Source: Mauremys mutica
Lineage: Eukaryota; Chordata; Testudines; Geoemydidae
DNA: 64,000 bases
Reading direction: 5' to 3'
NCBI RefSeq assembly: GCF_020497125.1
Contig: NC_059072.1
Location: 302,950,781 to 303,014,780 of the forward strand
Part shown: in pieces, positions 46,605 through 57,419 of the stretch
How positions within the stretch are numbered: position 1 is the first letter of the stretch
Layout of the letters: each line of letters opens with the position of its first letter
The notes under the pieces: model-generated
The model's input: only the letters and a program-made list of their open reading frames with translations
Database searches by the model: none
Told to the model about the DNA's origin: nothing
Position numbers and translations under genes: made by a program

Positions 46605-48640
46605 GGTTAGGAAATACACGGATACCCTCAGTTTTTTGCAGTTAAATTCATTGGGCCAGATCCTCAGCTGGTGACATTTGGTAGCTCCACTGAAGATGAA
46701 GAACTAGCCCTGACTATTTATTTGTTTAGTTACTTGCAAAGTGTCCCCAGTTCCAAGATACACAGATACTTCTGTACTTAGATAACATGGGGATATTGAG
46801 GGCACCTTGGAAGCACCTAAAACTCTAGGTGTGTTATCATGTTTCATTAAGGCTCTGGGCCACGCTCCTACAAATGTTTCCCCTTCAGTACTGATTCCTT
46901 TGTGAAAGTAGGCAGTTTCTCCTTTTTTAATCAACCTCCTGCTCTTACCTGATTCATCCACTGATGCCTGAACATGCAGCTTGTAGTACTGCAATTTGTC
47001 GTCAAGGAAACAATTGTTAGGTCATAATCTACAGCTTGTGTCACTGAATGAATTGGGTAAGAGGGTCAGAGCAATTACAAGAACAATCTTCACTTATTCA
47101 CAAGTATGTTATTAGTTATGTACAATGGGGAAAAATACAAAAAGTCACTGCAGTGGAATTTTGGTTTCAAAAGTTGCATTTTTTTTAAATGTTTGCCTGT
47201 GGGTGGCAGCGACTGGGGGAAATCCAATAAAATTGGTTTGAGAAGCCATATCAGAAGATCACACACATAGCCACTCTGCAAGATGAGATTACTATGGCAT
47301 CAGACCCACAGCTGCCAAAATTTTCATGGGAAGCTGAGGTACTGGCAGCCTTCTCCCTGAGGGCCTGCTGAGATCTGACTTGTCCACTTAATTAACCACT
47401 TAACCATACTGTCCAAAAAGGCTGAACATGCAGCTGTCTGCAAATAGCTTAACATTGCCCTGTAGGTTTTTTTTTTAAACAAAGTATCCATTTTCCTGCC
47501 TGAAATAGCCTTAGGCCAGAAATCTCTTCAGCTAGACTGGTACTCCATCTATCCCTGCTCATGTTACAGCTGTGTCTGTCTTGCAAGTCAAGGGGGATTC
47601 TTACCCAGGACTCTACAAAGCTTTTAAAAAAAAAAACTTGGAGGGCTAAAGCTAGCCACTATTTAACATCCCAGTCCATTCTTTTTGAAAGTAAAGATAT
47701 ACCCACAATTGTTGATAATTATAATTGTAAAATAATCTGAGTTTTTACAAACCAGTATCACTTGGCATATTAAAAAATTTCAATATTTTACAGTTTAAAT
47801 GAATTTACTAATATAAATATTTTATTTTCATTATTAGCGGAAGCTACTGGCTGCACATAGTTAATATTGACTCAAACCTAAAAAGAATAATCATATTAAT
47901 ACCCAAACTCTTTTAATCTACATTTTTGTAAATGTTTTCCTAAGAGCTCATTCTTACATAATATAATAGACCCTCATTTGGAAACTCAGCCCTCAGCTTC
48001 AGTACAATAGTCTCTTTTTTGCCCCCAAACCTATTCAGCTGTTGTTTAACACAACCAGTTTCTCTCAGGTCTCTGAGGGATTTAAGTTTAGAAAACAGGC
48101 TTGCAAAAATACAGTGGCTCTTTTATTGTCTTACTAATTAAATGTAATTAAATTAATGGTAACCTGAAATTGAATGTATTAAAAAAATCCAAAAGCATTT
48201 TGCTTTACATGTATAAACACTAGAGTAATTATTTCCTTTTCGGGAAAATGCCAGGGTAATAATGGAGATGACAGTGAAGTTCTTCACAATGGGCCAATTT
48301 AGACTATCAGGATTCATTAGCATGTGTGTGACTAGTAAATAATTGCATTAATTTTAAGCCAAGTAACATATTTAGAAAACTGGAAAGAACCTTATTTTGT
48401 GAATTTAATCAACCTTTGCTCTTCCCCAGGTAGGTCAGAGCATATCTGCAATATTAAGCTGAAACTTATTCCTTACCATAGACCCAAGATAAGAGACCAG
48501 TGATTTTCAAACTTTAGAACTCTTTAGATGGTTTGTAAACAAAGAACACTTCAAAATAAATAAATGAAAACTTTCTGTTAATATAACGGTAATTATGGAG
48601 ATAAGTAATCTTTCCATAATTGAAGCTGTAACCAGCGTTA
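46605..48640. other. AT-rich unique-looking DNA, no gene seen
   Basis: No gene seen. The part 48240-48400 is a conserved-element candidate by look only. Confidence 0.4.
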
Positions 48641-48644
48641 CCTT

Positions 48645-48950
48645 AGAATCATAGAATCATAGAATATCAGGGTTGGAAGGGACCTCAGGAGGTCATCTAG
48701 TCCGACCCCCTGCTCAAAGCAGGACCAATTCCCAACTAAATCATTCCAGCCAGGGCTTTGTCAAGCCTGACCTTAAAAACCTCTAAGGAAGGAGATTCCA
48801 CCACCTCCCTAGGTAACCCATTCCAGTGCTTCACCACTCTCTGAGTGAAAAAGTTTTTCCTAATATCCAACCTAAACCTCCCCCACTGCAACTTGAGACC
48901 ATTACTCCTTACTCCTTCTTCTGTCAACCTTGTAAGCCCACTTTTCATCC
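48645..48950 (-). mobile_element. CR1 LINE 3' end, bird/turtle-type tail
   Basis: Left end has the AATCATAGAATCATAGAAT tail (ATTCTATG repeats when read on the minus strand), then GGGTTGGAAGGGACCTCAGG and TCATCTAGTCCGACC. Minus-strand frame 48948-48736 encodes [20 protein letters not shown], the end of ORF2. It is a different subfamily from 19314-22393. 5'-truncated. Confidence 0.92.
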
Positions 48951-48964
48951 CTCTCTATTTCCAA

Positions 48965-51900
48965 AAATAAAAAAGCTCGATTTCTCAAAACTCTATTGGT
49001 AGAGAATTTCTCAAGAAAGTGGCTCCATTTTTAACTGTTTTTAATTGTCTAATTTTTCTTTGCCTCCATCTATTGACCTAATTAAATCACATCACAACAA
49101 ACAAATCACATCATATTTACATTTTCAAATTTAGCTTCTACAAGAGGCAGTTTTCAAGGGCAGAAAGAGTAAGCTGTTCAAAAAGTTGACATTAGCCATG
49201 GTTCATCATCATCGAAGTGACTTACTGCCAGTGACCAATTTATGGCACCCTCTGGTTAGTAGGCTGTCTTCACACAAAACAATGTGTTACTCATGTCCTA
49301 TGTTAACCACAGTGACTAGAATAATATGGATCCAATCATAATGTAATGAATTAAATATCAACATATATCACTGTGCTACATTGGGGCCAGAATATATAAA
49401 GAGTACAAGATCAATATCTATATAGAAAGTATGTAGAATATGAGTATGTATATTTACATTCTATTTTAAGAGACAGCCTCAAAATATCCCCAAATACACC
49501 AAGTACAAAGGCGCAATAGAATTAGTAGACAACCACACCTGTTAAGCAATTGCTTTGTATCAGTTCCTTCAATGGTCGTGTAAGAAGCCTTTCATTATCT
49601 ATATTGAGTGTGTAAATATATTGGATTACATGCACCACCGTGCATGCATGACACGCAGTAACTGTTTACAGGATGAGAGATTGTCACTGAGAAACAGTTA
49701 TGATTGGTGAAGTTACATAATAATCCAGTTATCTGGATTTTACTAGGTGATCCAAATTCACTTGCACCATGATGGTACCGTATATTTACTATACGCACAC
49801 CTTAATAATCAAGTTGCAGAAGTAGAAGGACTATACTCATTTTCCTTTACTTTTCTTAGTTCAAAATGAAATCTGTGTTTGGTTTCACTAGAACTATAAA
49901 TGGTTAGCAATATTAACCAAGACAATTTCAAAGTTCCTATTTATTGCTCTAATTTAAAGTCTGACAGTTGTGTAATGCAGTACTGACATCTTCAATTTAT
50001 AGTATAGTATGGTACTTGATAAAATACGGCGTATTTCGCACTGTGACTCGCCCACAATTGTTCCTGTGAATCACAGGGAAGAATTGCTTTCAGACTTGAA
50101 TTACTAAACCAAGTATTGCAGCTTGTAATCCTCCACTCTAAACACACTTTCTAGCATTGCTAACAGAGACAAATATTTGCAACACCTAACCCAAAAAGTA
50201 CAGCATAAGATAAATAAAATTGTCAACAGGTACTATTTTTGCACAACTTTGTTAAATATAGGGTACATCACAGCAGAAATATATTCTCTGATAGAAAATC
50301 CGGAATGGTTACCTATTTTAGAAAGCAAAGGGTAAATTACAAATCATGGGAAAACTGCAGAAACTGATGCTTTATCTAAACAAACGTTCAAAACTGCTAC
50401 TGCCCATTGGCATTAACTAAAATACAGTATTGCCTCAATCCCCAGGTGCACCAGGAGCCTTGTTCAAAGCCCACTGAAGTGAAAGGGAGTTGTTTGGATC
50501 AGGGCTCAAGGTAAGAGGTTGGTACATCTGGATAGGAGGGAACAAAGAAGCTGTTTTCAGCTTCTCTATTATTGGCTGGCTGGGGTCTGTTTCAGCCCCT
50601 GTTGTAGACTGCAGCAGCCTCAAGTTTGTTCTAAACTATATCCAGTTGGATATGGCCCCAAGGATCTAGTGCACAAACTACAGTTCTATGTTTTGACCAT
50701 CCCTCATTCTCCCCACCCCCAGGACTGCCTTACTCCAGAGGCCAAGAAGGGGCTGGAGGTGGTGTAGGAATCAGCTACACAGATTTTACACATGCTACCC
50801 AGGAAGATCTGCCATTTTTCTGACCAGCATGCACCACTGGAGAGCGCAAAATGGCCAGAGCAGGGCTCAGGATTCAGCCTTGTGACTACAGGTTAGACTC
50901 CACTCAGAAAACTTAGGACAGATTACAAAAAATTACAAGATAGCAAGTAGTCTCACTCAACTGAGGACATTAATATGCTCTTTGAAAAGCTGCCTAAACT
51001 CACACTTCATCTGATTCCCTGTCAGTCCTGAGCGTGAATTTCCCGGCTTCTGTCAATTGGTCACTATTTAACACCAGTTTTGTGTTTAATATTTCAGATT
51101 TAGCGACAGTAAAAACATGCCTGTTACATTTCCAAGGTTACAAGAGCCAAATTTTCACCTCTTCTGTTGTTTTGCACAGGCTTTCACAGATGAAACACAG
51201 ATTTCCCCCCTAAAAATGACCAGTTTCTTCACTTAATAATTTTTAGCAATTTAACACTGCAAGTGCCCAGTAAGACTGACAACACCCTTTCCTTAGTAAC
51301 AAGTGCATCTATGAACAGAGAGGCATTTTCTGGTCTATATTTGATTTAAACAAACAAGAGTTCCATGCATTAAACTTCAGTCTCTTGCTAGCTAATTTCA
51401 AAAAATAACAGACCAAGTACACCATCTTATGCCATCTAAATCTTCTATGGCCAATGGGAAGGGAAGGCATCATCGTTCTGTATTCAATTTCCAGCAAGTG
51501 GGGATGCTTTTATTCCTGCTAGAACTCTGCCAATAGGAACCTCGAGGGAAACTGCTGAATTGGGGCATTCCCTGGCTAACCTGGCTATGCGCCTTTTCAA
51601 AAAGTCTGAGCTGTCAATTTAGAACTGCATTGGCTGATCACATCCACCCTCCTCATCAACTAGATTACTTACAGCCACTCCCTGCCACCATAACCTGAAC
51701 TCTTGCAAAAGAGTTTGCCATCAGGGCACTCCACCAAGACTATGCTGACATAAACTGAGGTCAATTTGACACAATATCTTTTACTTTTTCTTTCATGTTC
51801 CTGACAAACATATGTGCCATAAACACTAAAGTGCATCCCATTCACTTTTAAAGTACTTCAGACAAAGAGTCAGATGGAATGCACTTTTACACAACCACTG

Positions 51901-53180
51901 TTAGTTTAAAAAAAATCATACAAATCCATTTTTCCATTGGAGGTTACATTTACAAATACTCTATGCCTGGTAGATTGTCAAAGAATGTGTGCACATATGT
52001 AATCATTCCTTCCTGGAATCTTGGGCAAAATGACAGGATTCAGAGAATTTGGCTGCCTCATCAGTGCTTGGCATTCCATACACTACAGCCTGAATACTGA
52101 TGGCTTTATAGGCTTGCTATTTGTGAAGAATCACTTTGTCACTGGGTGTTGCCCAAACAGCTGTGTGCATGCAGTCAGTAGTTCCCAGGAGCAATGGAAA
52201 ATTAACTAAGCCAAAGAAGTCATACATTGCTTAGTGCTTTACTTCTGGCACGTTGTCTCTCTGTAAAACTTAGAGCATAATTCTCAGTAACTGAGGGTGT
52301 TGCACAGCACAGTAAGAAAAGGAGAGCAACTCACCTCACTTTGGGAAAGGGCATTGGTGGGTAGAAGTAAGACAGGAAAAGGCCATTTTGCCCCCGTTCT
52401 AGGACTGCAGGTCCACAGATGAACCATGGCTGCCTGTTCCCCTACTAACAACTGGAACTTCTAGGTCAGAGCTACTGCTGCTGCTCCAGGAGTTCTGCTA
52501 CAGCCCCAGCACAGACACACAAGGCAAAACAAAACACAGTCCAGACAAAGTAGCAGCCCCATTAGTATGTATATGCTTGTGCATGCCTAAGTATGGGTCA
52601 CATTAGAGACAACGCTAGGATCACTGTATAGAATTTAAATTCCTCTAAGAAAGGAGAATTTGGGTCATTTAATAAAGGTTTAAGTTCTATTTAGGAATAG
52701 GATAAGGTTCAAGTTTGTTCTTATTCCAGTTAGGTTTAGACATAAACTGCAAAGCAGGTGCCCATAAGGCACAAAGTCAAAGGGGACACCCAACAGAGCT
52801 GAATGCAAAGGGAAACTTACAAGAATGCCTGCAAGTTTCCTTTTAGAACAGGCTCCATGAAGAGTAGATATATATATAAAGGAAACTGGGTCTAGTGAAT
52901 TTCCATCTGTCATCCGCAACCCCTCCCATGTATAACACTACCAAAATGAATTAAAAAGGCAAGTAAAACATTAAAGATGTGAAAAGGCAAAATAAACAGG
53001 GAAGAAAAACAAATTATAGAACTAAAGCACAACATGAAGATGGAACAGATGAAAAGGAGAGAAATAAGGAAAGGAAAGAAGTGACAAGAGGCTGGAACTA
53101 TGAGGGAGAGACAATCAGAAAAATTTGCATTTCAGGATCCTTTGTACCAGCTGCATTACAGCTAGAATTCTGGCAGCAAA
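48965..53180. other. AT-rich unique-looking DNA, no gene seen
   Basis: No coding domain or transposon end recognised over 4.2 kb, the longest such stretch on this side of the window. Confidence 0.4.
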
Positions 53181-53184
53181 GGAC

Positions 53185-53275
53185 TGAGAGTCTTTTGCTG
53201 GCTCTGAAATTATCTCACTGTATCACCCTGGGCAAGACACTTGGCCTCTCTCTGTCTGAGGTTCCCCCATTCATC
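53185..53275 (+). repeat. MIR-like CORE-SINE fragment
   Basis: TATCACCCTGGGCAAGACACTTGGCCTCTCTCTGTCTGAG is close to the MIR core and 3' part (GTGACCTTGGGCAAGTCACTT order), plus strand. Confidence 0.6.
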
Positions 53276-53313
53276 AGGATATATTGATTAAAATCAAATG
53301 GATTTAAATCATC

Positions 53314-53326
53314 AATTTTAATCATG
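53314..53326 (+). repeat. 13-bp target-site duplication, left copy
   Basis: AATTTTAATCATG, identical to 54813-54825. It brackets the whole PLE structure. Confidence 0.9.
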
Positions 53327-53360
53327 TATCAGAGGGGTAGCCGTGTTAGTCTGGTTCTGT

Positions 53361-53685
53361 AGAAGCAGCAAAGAATCCTGTGGCACCTTATAGACTAACA
53401 GACGTTTTGCAGCATGAGCTTTCGTGGGTGAATACCCACTTCTTCGGATGCAAGTGGTGGAAATTTCCTGGGGCAGGTATATATAAGCAAGCAAGAAGCA
53501 AGCTAGAGATAACGAGGTTAGATCAATCAGGGTGGATGAGGCCCTGTTCTAGCAGTTGAGGTGTGAAAACCAAGGGAGGAGAAACTGGTTCTGTAATTGG
53601 CAAGCCATTCACAGTCTTTGTTTAGTCCTGAGCTGATGATGTCAAATTTGCAGATGAACTGGAGCTCAGCAGTTTCTCTTTGAAG
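53361..53685. repeat. Inverted repeat arm, left (325 bp)
   Basis: Reverse complement of 54488-54812. It holds the end of the endonuclease coding region and most of the 3' UTR. The last 34 bases of the element (53327-53360) have no counterpart in the right arm. Confidence 0.9.
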
Positions 53686-54482
53686 TCTGGTCCTAAAGTT
53701 TTTTTGCTGCAGGATGGCCACCTTAAGATCTGCTATTGTGTGGCCAGGGAAGTTGAAGTGTTCTCCTACAGGTTTTTGTATATTGGCATTCCTAATGTCT
53801 GATTTGTGTCCATTTATCCTTTTCCTTAGAGACTGTCCAGTTTGGCCGATGTACATAGCAGAGGGGCATTGCTGGCATATGATGGCATATATTACATTGG
53901 TGGAAGTGCAGGTGAATGAACCGGTGATGTTGTGGCTGATCTGGTTTGGTCCTGTGATGGTGTTGCTGGTGTAGATATGTGGGCAGAGTTGGCATCGAGG
54001 TTTGTTGCATGGATTGGTTCCTGAGCTAGAGTTACTATGGTGCGGTGTGCAGTTGCTGGTGAGAATATGCTTCAGGTTGGCAGGTTGTCTGTGGGCGAGA
54101 ACTGGTCTGCCACCCAAGGCCTGTGAAAGTGTGGGATCATTGTCCAGGATGGGTTGTAGATCCCTGATGATGCGTTGTAGGGGTTTTAGCTGGGGACTGT
54201 ATGTGATGGCCAGTGGAGTCCTGTTGGTTTCTTTCTTGGGTTTGTCTTCCAGTAGGAGGCTTCTGGGTACACGTCTGGCTCTGTTGATCTGTTTCCTTAT
54301 TTCCTCGTGTGGGTACTGTAGTCTTGAGAATGCTTGGTGGAGATTTTCTAGGTGTTGGTCTCTGTCTGCGGGGTTAGAGCAGATACGGTTGTACCTCAGT
54401 GCTTGGCTGTAGACAATGGATCTTGTGGTGTGTCCGGGATGGAAGCTGGAGGCATGAAGGTAGGCATAGCGGTCGGTAGGTT
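53527..54482 (-). pseudogene. PLE polyprotein C-terminal part with GIY-YIG endonuclease (no start codon)
   Basis: An uninterrupted frame of about 318 codons, without a start because the element is 5'-truncated. The first part gives TDRYAYLHASSFHPGHT and YSQALRYNRICS, the conserved block downstream of PLE reverse transcriptase. Then comes a cysteine cluster CNKPRCQLC (C-x4-C-x2-C), and the GIY-YIG nuclease: VIYAIICQQC, MYIGQTGQSLRKR, and INGHKSD with the conserved arginine and histidine, followed by GEH with the metal-binding glutamate position. The whole nuclease appears intact. The RT palm is missing, so it cannot transpose by itself. An open frame of this length supports recent insertion. 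Confidence 0.85.
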
Positions 54483-54487
54483 CTCTT

Positions 54488-54812
54488 CTTCAAAGAGAAA
54501 CTGCTGAGCTCCAGTTCATCTGCAAATTTGACATCATCAGCTCAGGACTAAACAAAGACTGTGAATGGCTTGCCAATTACAAAACCAGTTTCTCCTCCCT
54601 TGGTTTTCACACCTCAACTGCTAGAACAGGGCCTCATCCACCCTGATTGATCTAACCTCGTTATCTCTAGCTTGCTTCTTGCTTGCTTATATATACCTGC
54701 CCCAGGAAATTTCCACTACTTGCATCCGAAGAAGTGGGTATTCACCCACGAAAGCTCATGCTGCAAAACGTCTGTTAGTCTATAAGGTGCCACAGGATTC
54801 TTTGCTGCTTCT
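54488..54812. repeat. Inverted repeat arm, right (325 bp)
   Basis: Starts CTTCAAAGAGAAACTGCTGA. Differences from the left arm that I can see are one base near ACTACTTGC and one near AAAACCAGTTT. Confidence 0.9.
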
Positions 54813-54825
54813 AATTTTAATCATG
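54813..54825 (+). repeat. 13-bp target-site duplication, right copy
   Basis: AATTTTAATCATG, identical to 53314-53326. Confidence 0.9.
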
Positions 54826-55218
54826 TTTTAAAACAGCAAACAGAAAACCTTGATTTAAATCATCGATTTTACTCATGATCTGTATTTGTACTTTTTAGTT
54901 ATTTTCCTAAAGAAAGGTTGATTCTCATTAGTTGGTAAGCATTAAAACACATTGATGTGCAACCAAATATACTTTTTACACTAAATATGATGCTTTTTTT
55001 GGCAAACCAGAAGGGTACACTATATCTATTCTAAGGCAAAAAACTATGTTAATGCAGAGTTAAGGTGCTTGGTGATATATCATACCCTTGCAGAACACTG
55101 AGTAGAGCAAAACAAACTTCTGAAAACCAGCAAATGCACAGTTAAAGTTGTTCATGCAACCTTAACTCTACCCTCTTACAGCAACACCCCATTAAGACCG
55201 ATTCACACACATACCTTT

Positions 55219-55970
55219 CATAGAATCACAGAATATTAGGGTTGGAAGAGATCTCAGGAGGTCATCTAGTCCAATCCCCTGCTCGAAGCAGGACCAACAC
55301 CAACTAAATCATCCCAACCAGGGCTTTGTCAAGCCGGGCCTAAGGATGGAGATTCTACCGGCTCCCTAAAATGACTCATTCCAGTGTTTCACTTCACCAC
55401 CCTCCTAGTGAAATAGTGTTTCCTAATATCTATCCTAGACCCCCCCCCCATTGCAACTTGAGACCATTGTTCCTTGTTCTGTCATCTGCCACCACTGAGA
55501 ACAGCCTAGCTCCATCCTCTTTGGAACCCCACTTCGGGTAGTTGAAGGCTGCTATCAAATCCCACCTCACTCTTCTCTTCTGTAGACTAAATAACCCCAG
55601 TTCCTTCAGCCTCTCTTGTAAGTCATGTGCCCCAGCCCCCTAATCATTTTCATTGCCCTCCACTGGACTCTCTCCAATTTCTCCACATTCTTTCTGTAGT
55701 GGGGGGACCAAAACTGGACGCAATACTCCAGCTGTGGCCTCACCAGTGCCGAATAGAGGGGAATAATCACTTCCCTCGATCTGCTGGCAATGCTCCTACT
55801 AATACAGCCCAATATGCCGTTGGCAACAAGGGCACACTGCTGACTCATATCCAGCTTCTCATCCACTGTAATCCCCAGGTCCTTTTCTGTAGAACTGCTG
55901 CTTAGCCAGTCAGTCCCCAGGCTGTAGCAGTGCATGGGATTCTTCCTTCTTAAGTGCAAGACTTTCCTTT
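55219..55970 (-). mobile_element. CR1 LINE, 5'-truncated (about 750 bp)
   Basis: Left end TCATAGAATCACAGAATATT, then GGGTTGGAAGAGATCTCAGG: CR1 3' end. To the right is ORF2 C-terminal coding on the minus strand. A C-run near 55440 and a missing segment after 55340 (CGGGCCTAAGGATGGAG) show decay. Confidence 0.9.
55606..55959 (-). pseudogene. CR1 ORF2 C-terminal fragment
   Basis: Frame of 117 codons: SSSTEKDLGITVDEKLDMSQ, then RSREVIIPLYSALVRPQLEY, then [20 protein letters not shown]. These are the conserved post-thumb blocks of CR1 ORF2. It begins at the 5' truncation point and ends where the frame slips after HMTYKRG. The subfamily matches the copy at 48645, not the one at 19314. Confidence 0.85.
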
Positions 55971-56189
55971 GCCAACCCCACAGTGGCTGAAATGTACAGG
56001 CTCTCTAACTCCTTTTACACCCCCCGCCCCACTCTCACCCAGAGGATTCCATCTAACACTAAAAGGACAAAAAGGAAAGAAAGAAAAAAGAATCAGTTGT
56101 CCACATCATATTCCCTCTGTTCTCCTACAGCTGGCAGTAACCAATGGGAATTATTTATATACAATCCAGGTGCAGTCAGTGTATTAGGT

Positions 56190-56257
56190 GTTCTTACACT
56201 AAATAGTGGAGGCAGAAGTTGGGCCTGCGACACACATGGATTACTTGGAGGTGTGTG
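56190..56257 (-). pseudogene. SGNH-like domain, C-terminal trace beyond the LTR
   Basis: Minus-strand translation gives QVIHVCRRPNFCLHYLV and then stops. This sits where the family has its GGxVIxHxxI strand, so it is the likely continuation of 57029-57417. Short and decayed. Confidence 0.35.
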
Positions 56258-57018
56258 ACAGAGCCGTGGTTATATGAGGAGATGTATGTTTGAAGACTCT
56301 GACGTGTGTGAATAAGGGGAAGAGCTGCATGTGTACCTCCAGAATGCAATAGAATCCAGGGATTGCCTGTAATTCCCTGGGGAAGCGTGGTAACCACAGC
56401 CTCTCCAGGGTCTAAGAACAGAGGTGGGAGGAGTGGCTTAGGCAAATTCACTTAGATTGTAACACCTCCAAAGAGGTAACACTTCCTTGTCAAGTTTCAA
56501 ATTATCCTGGTTCAAACTGGATTCTCCAGAGACCAACAGACAAAGAAAGGACTTTTGGATAAATAGCCAGAGTTTAAACTGACTCTGGGCCTTCGTTCTG
56601 ACCCAGCAAATGGAAAGGACTTTCTGTCCAAAGGGCAGGCGCCAATCCTTAATGAAGGACTGACATCTACCAAAGCCCTCGTGGAGAGAGGCGGTGGATG
56701 ATTTCTGGTAAACTTAACATGCATGTAGGTTCTTTTATTGTTTTAACATGTTTTCTCTGTAATGCTTGTCCCTTAAGAATAAATGTGCTTGCTTAGAAAA
56801 AGCTGCACGGTAACCTTAAACCATGGGCAATGACACTGTTTATAGCATCTGAGAAGAAGGGAAAGCAGGCCTCCTTAGGCAGTCTGACTTGCTGGGGAAT
56901 TCACAGTGCAGGCAGGGAACTGTGCAGCCTGGAAATACCCTGGTCAGGAGGGAGAGGCTCATATCCCTCGCTGGACCAGGGAGGTGGAAGGAAAGTGCAG
57001 TGGCTCTGAACTGTGACA
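56258..57018 (+). mobile_element. Probable LTR of an endogenous retrovirus-like element
   Basis: Runs from TGTGACAGAGCCGTGG to GGCTCTGAACTGTGACA (TG...CA, with TGTGACAGAGCC roughly inverted at the other end). TATA-like GGATAAATAG at 56558-56567 and AATAAA at 56778-56783 lie in the right order for U3-R-U5. It separates two parts of an SGNH-like coding trace (57029-57417 and about 56190-56255), which supports insertion. No TSD was found, so the limits are tentative. No viral genes are present. Confidence 0.5.
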
Positions 57019-57028
57019 CCATGAACCC

Positions 57029-57417
57029 TCAAATTTCCCCAAAAATGTTCTTCCAGAACATATTAATAGCTTTCATATTGTCACTGAGGCAATTATGTAG
57101 ACGCTCAGACAAGTCAGAGAAAGCCATCACTGCTCTTGGACACAAATCTCTGATGCAGTCCAAATATGCTCTCAGACATAGTTTGATGTGTACACCAGGA
57201 ATAAGTCCCAGATCATTTCTGCCCGAGTGAATCACCCAATGTCCAGTAGATCACAACTTCTTTTGGCACCACATAAATGCTGCAGGGTGGGTAAAATATG
57301 ATGCCAATGCAGGCCATCTCTCTCCTCCCAAATCAGCCTGCAGTTAGCAGTCCCCATGTCATGCTGTACCCCTTGCTCTCCCGCAAACTTTTGCAACCTC
57401 ACGATCCAGGAATCCAC
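57029..57417 (-). pseudogene. SGNH-hydrolase-like domain fragment of a retroelement
   Basis: Two overlapping minus-strand frames join into one domain. The first (57417 to 57232) has DSWIVRLQKFAGEQG, then DGLHWHHILPTLQHL. The second (57235 to 57029) has IHSGRNDLGLIPGVHIKLCL, then IRDLCPRAVMAFSDLSERLH and KAINMFWKNIFGEI. The GRND motif is block III of SGNH/GDSL hydrolases. About eight extra bases (near 57236-57243) cause the frame change. Vertebrate tyrosine-recombinase retroelements such as Ngaro carry a domain of this kind, and that is my best guess for the source; the recombinase itself was not seen. It could be another repeat that captured the domain. Confidence 0.55.
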
Positions 57418-57419
57418 AC

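Larger units (their letters stand above)
53327..54812 (-). mobile_element. Penelope-like element, head-to-head inverted copy
   Basis: The main part (54487 to 53327) reads on the minus strand from the end of RT through a GIY-YIG endonuclease to a 3' end starting TATCAGAGGGGTAGCCGTG on the plus strand. A second, 325-base piece of the same 3' region (54488-54812) lies in the opposite direction, so both 3' ends point outward. A perfect 13-bp TSD encloses the whole, which implies one insertion event. The inverted pieces differ at only about two positions by eye, so the copy is young or the arms were homogenised. PLEs are known for inverted partial copies. Confidence 0.85.
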
